This document shows positions 4,774-5,112 of a stretch of DNA of 5,112 bases, piece after piece (position 1 is the first letter of the stretch; every line of letters begins with the position of its first letter). The notes beneath the pieces are model-generated. The model was not told the DNA's origin and searched no databases. It was given only the letters and a program-made list of their open reading frames with translations. Location of the stretch: positions 1,593 to 6,704 of the forward strand of contig PCWJ01000030.1 of NCBI GenBank assembly GCA_002787295.1, in the 5' to 3' direction. The position numbers were made by a program, and so were the translations under genes. The stretch comes from Candidatus Nealsonbacteria bacterium CG11_big_fil_rev_8_21_14_0_20_37_68 (GTDB lineage: Bacteria; Patescibacteriota; Minisyncoccia; Minisyncoccales; GCA-002782225).

Positions 4774-5112
4774 TAACATATCGGGGTGCTATAGTAGTAA
4801 TGCTATATCTCGCTTAAGGCGGGACGAAAAAACTGACTTATAACGGTGAAATCCATATGTTATAATATTATATATGGACAATACCGTGGGAAGTTTAACT
4901 CAATTTCAAAATTAGAAATAAATATTAATCCGGTGATTTTATCGATTTGGTTTATGGATGACGGAAGCAAATGCGGTAATTCAAATTTTTATCTTAACAC
5001 CCAACAATTTACAAAAAACGACCAAGAATTTTTGATTAAAAAGTTATCAATTCTCGGTCTTAAAGCAAGATTAAATAAAGATAAAATTTATTATCGTATA
5101 AGGTTTCTTTCA
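4774..5112 (+). mobile_element. Group I intron in 23S rRNA at L2500 (5' part)
   Basis: The 23S sequence stops matching after GGCACCT (ending 4773). The exon end GCACCT (4768-4773) pairs perfectly with intron GGGTGC (4784-4789), leaving the diagnostic U-G wobble (4773 with 4784) at the splice site: a classic P1 with internal guide. Two P2-type hairpins follow (4790-4794 with 4803-4807; 4808-4813 with 4819-4824). P4 is ACGGT (4843-4847) with ACCGT (4883-4887). P5 is TCCATAT (4852-4858) with ATATGGA (4872-4878), joined by A-rich GAAA and CAAT strands as in the conserved J4/5 and J5/4. P3 5' would be near 4833-4840. The rest of the core (P6 onward, P7 G-site, P8, P9) must lie beyond the window, after the endonuclease frame, which probably sits in a P6 loop. 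Splicing would use an exogenous guanosine. The 3' boundary is unknown. Confidence 0.87.
4846..5112 (+). CDS. LAGLIDADG homing endonuclease, partial (C-terminal half, N-terminal half missing)
   Basis: The frame is open from 4837 (after TGA at 4834-4836) to the window end. From 4933 it reads PVILSIWFMDDGSKCG-type sequence, the second LAGLIDADG motif of the LAGLIDADG_2 family (PF03161). A family-like segment follows: NTQQF, then a helix around FLIKKLSILGLKARL, then KIYYRIRF. The motif aspartates (4957-4962) would bind catalytic metal in a family that cuts intron-less 23S alleles to spread the intron. Full family members carry about 100 more residues and a first motif before this point. Here only about 30 codons separate the P4-P5 core from the motif, and they resemble intron RNA rather than protein. 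GTG 4846 is the earliest possible start but lies inside P4, and no ribosome-binding site is seen. The frame is probably 5'-deleted or decayed; a one-motif dimeric enzyme is less likely. Its 3' end is beyond the window. Confidence 0.75.
   Translation, partial: MKSICYNIIYGQYRGKFNSISKLEININPVILSIWFMDDGSKCGNSNFYLNTQQFTKNDQEFLIKKLSILGLKARLNKDKIYYRIRFLS

Overview
The window most likely comes from a Patescibacteria/CPR-type bacterium with a small, AT-rich genome. Four things suggest this: (i) a 23S rRNA gene with a protein gene, not 16S, directly upstream; (ii) a group I intron with a LAGLIDADG reading frame inside the peptidyl-transferase region of that 23S, a pattern known from CPR rRNA genes; (iii) AT-rich coding and intergenic DNA with GC-rich palindromic intergenic elements; (iv) protein genes without clear Shine-Dalgarno sequences. 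The lineage is inferred from these traits. No alignment was run.

Layout. Positions 1-951 form a module: a GC-rich structured repeat at each end, in inverted orientation, encloses one AT-rich gene (150-749) for an unrecognised three-helix membrane protein. The gene-free stretch 750-1217 holds, in order, the right repeat arm, a 3'-half tRNA remnant (993-1029) that may be an old integration scar, a perfect DnaA-box match, an extended -10 promoter and a heptamer tandem repeat. Positions 1218-1907 encode a small five-helix membrane protein of the MscS-related 'conserved TM helix' type (CmpX-like).

The gene-free stretch 1908-2218 is dense in signals. It holds a possible terminator overlapping a strong -35/-10 promoter, a 16-codon leader reading frame, a pair of mutually exclusive RNA stems of which the second is a textbook intrinsic terminator, a boxA-like antitermination sequence and a perfect 11-bp hairpin. 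This looks like the leader of the 23S gene.

The 23S gene (about 2219 to beyond the window) is normal in sequence up to the equivalent of E. coli U2500 (4773). There a group I intron begins. P1 with its splice-site U-G wobble, P2-like hairpins, P4 and P5 are visible. The intron runs off the window end and carries a LAGLIDADG homing-endonuclease frame that keeps the second motif (WFMDDGS) but has no room for the usual N-terminal half. It is therefore either a decayed or a rearranged endonuclease.

The rRNA and its intron form one functional unit: the intron must be spliced for an intact peptidyl-transferase centre. The two membrane-protein genes have no visible functional link to it. The standard genetic code works for every frame seen.
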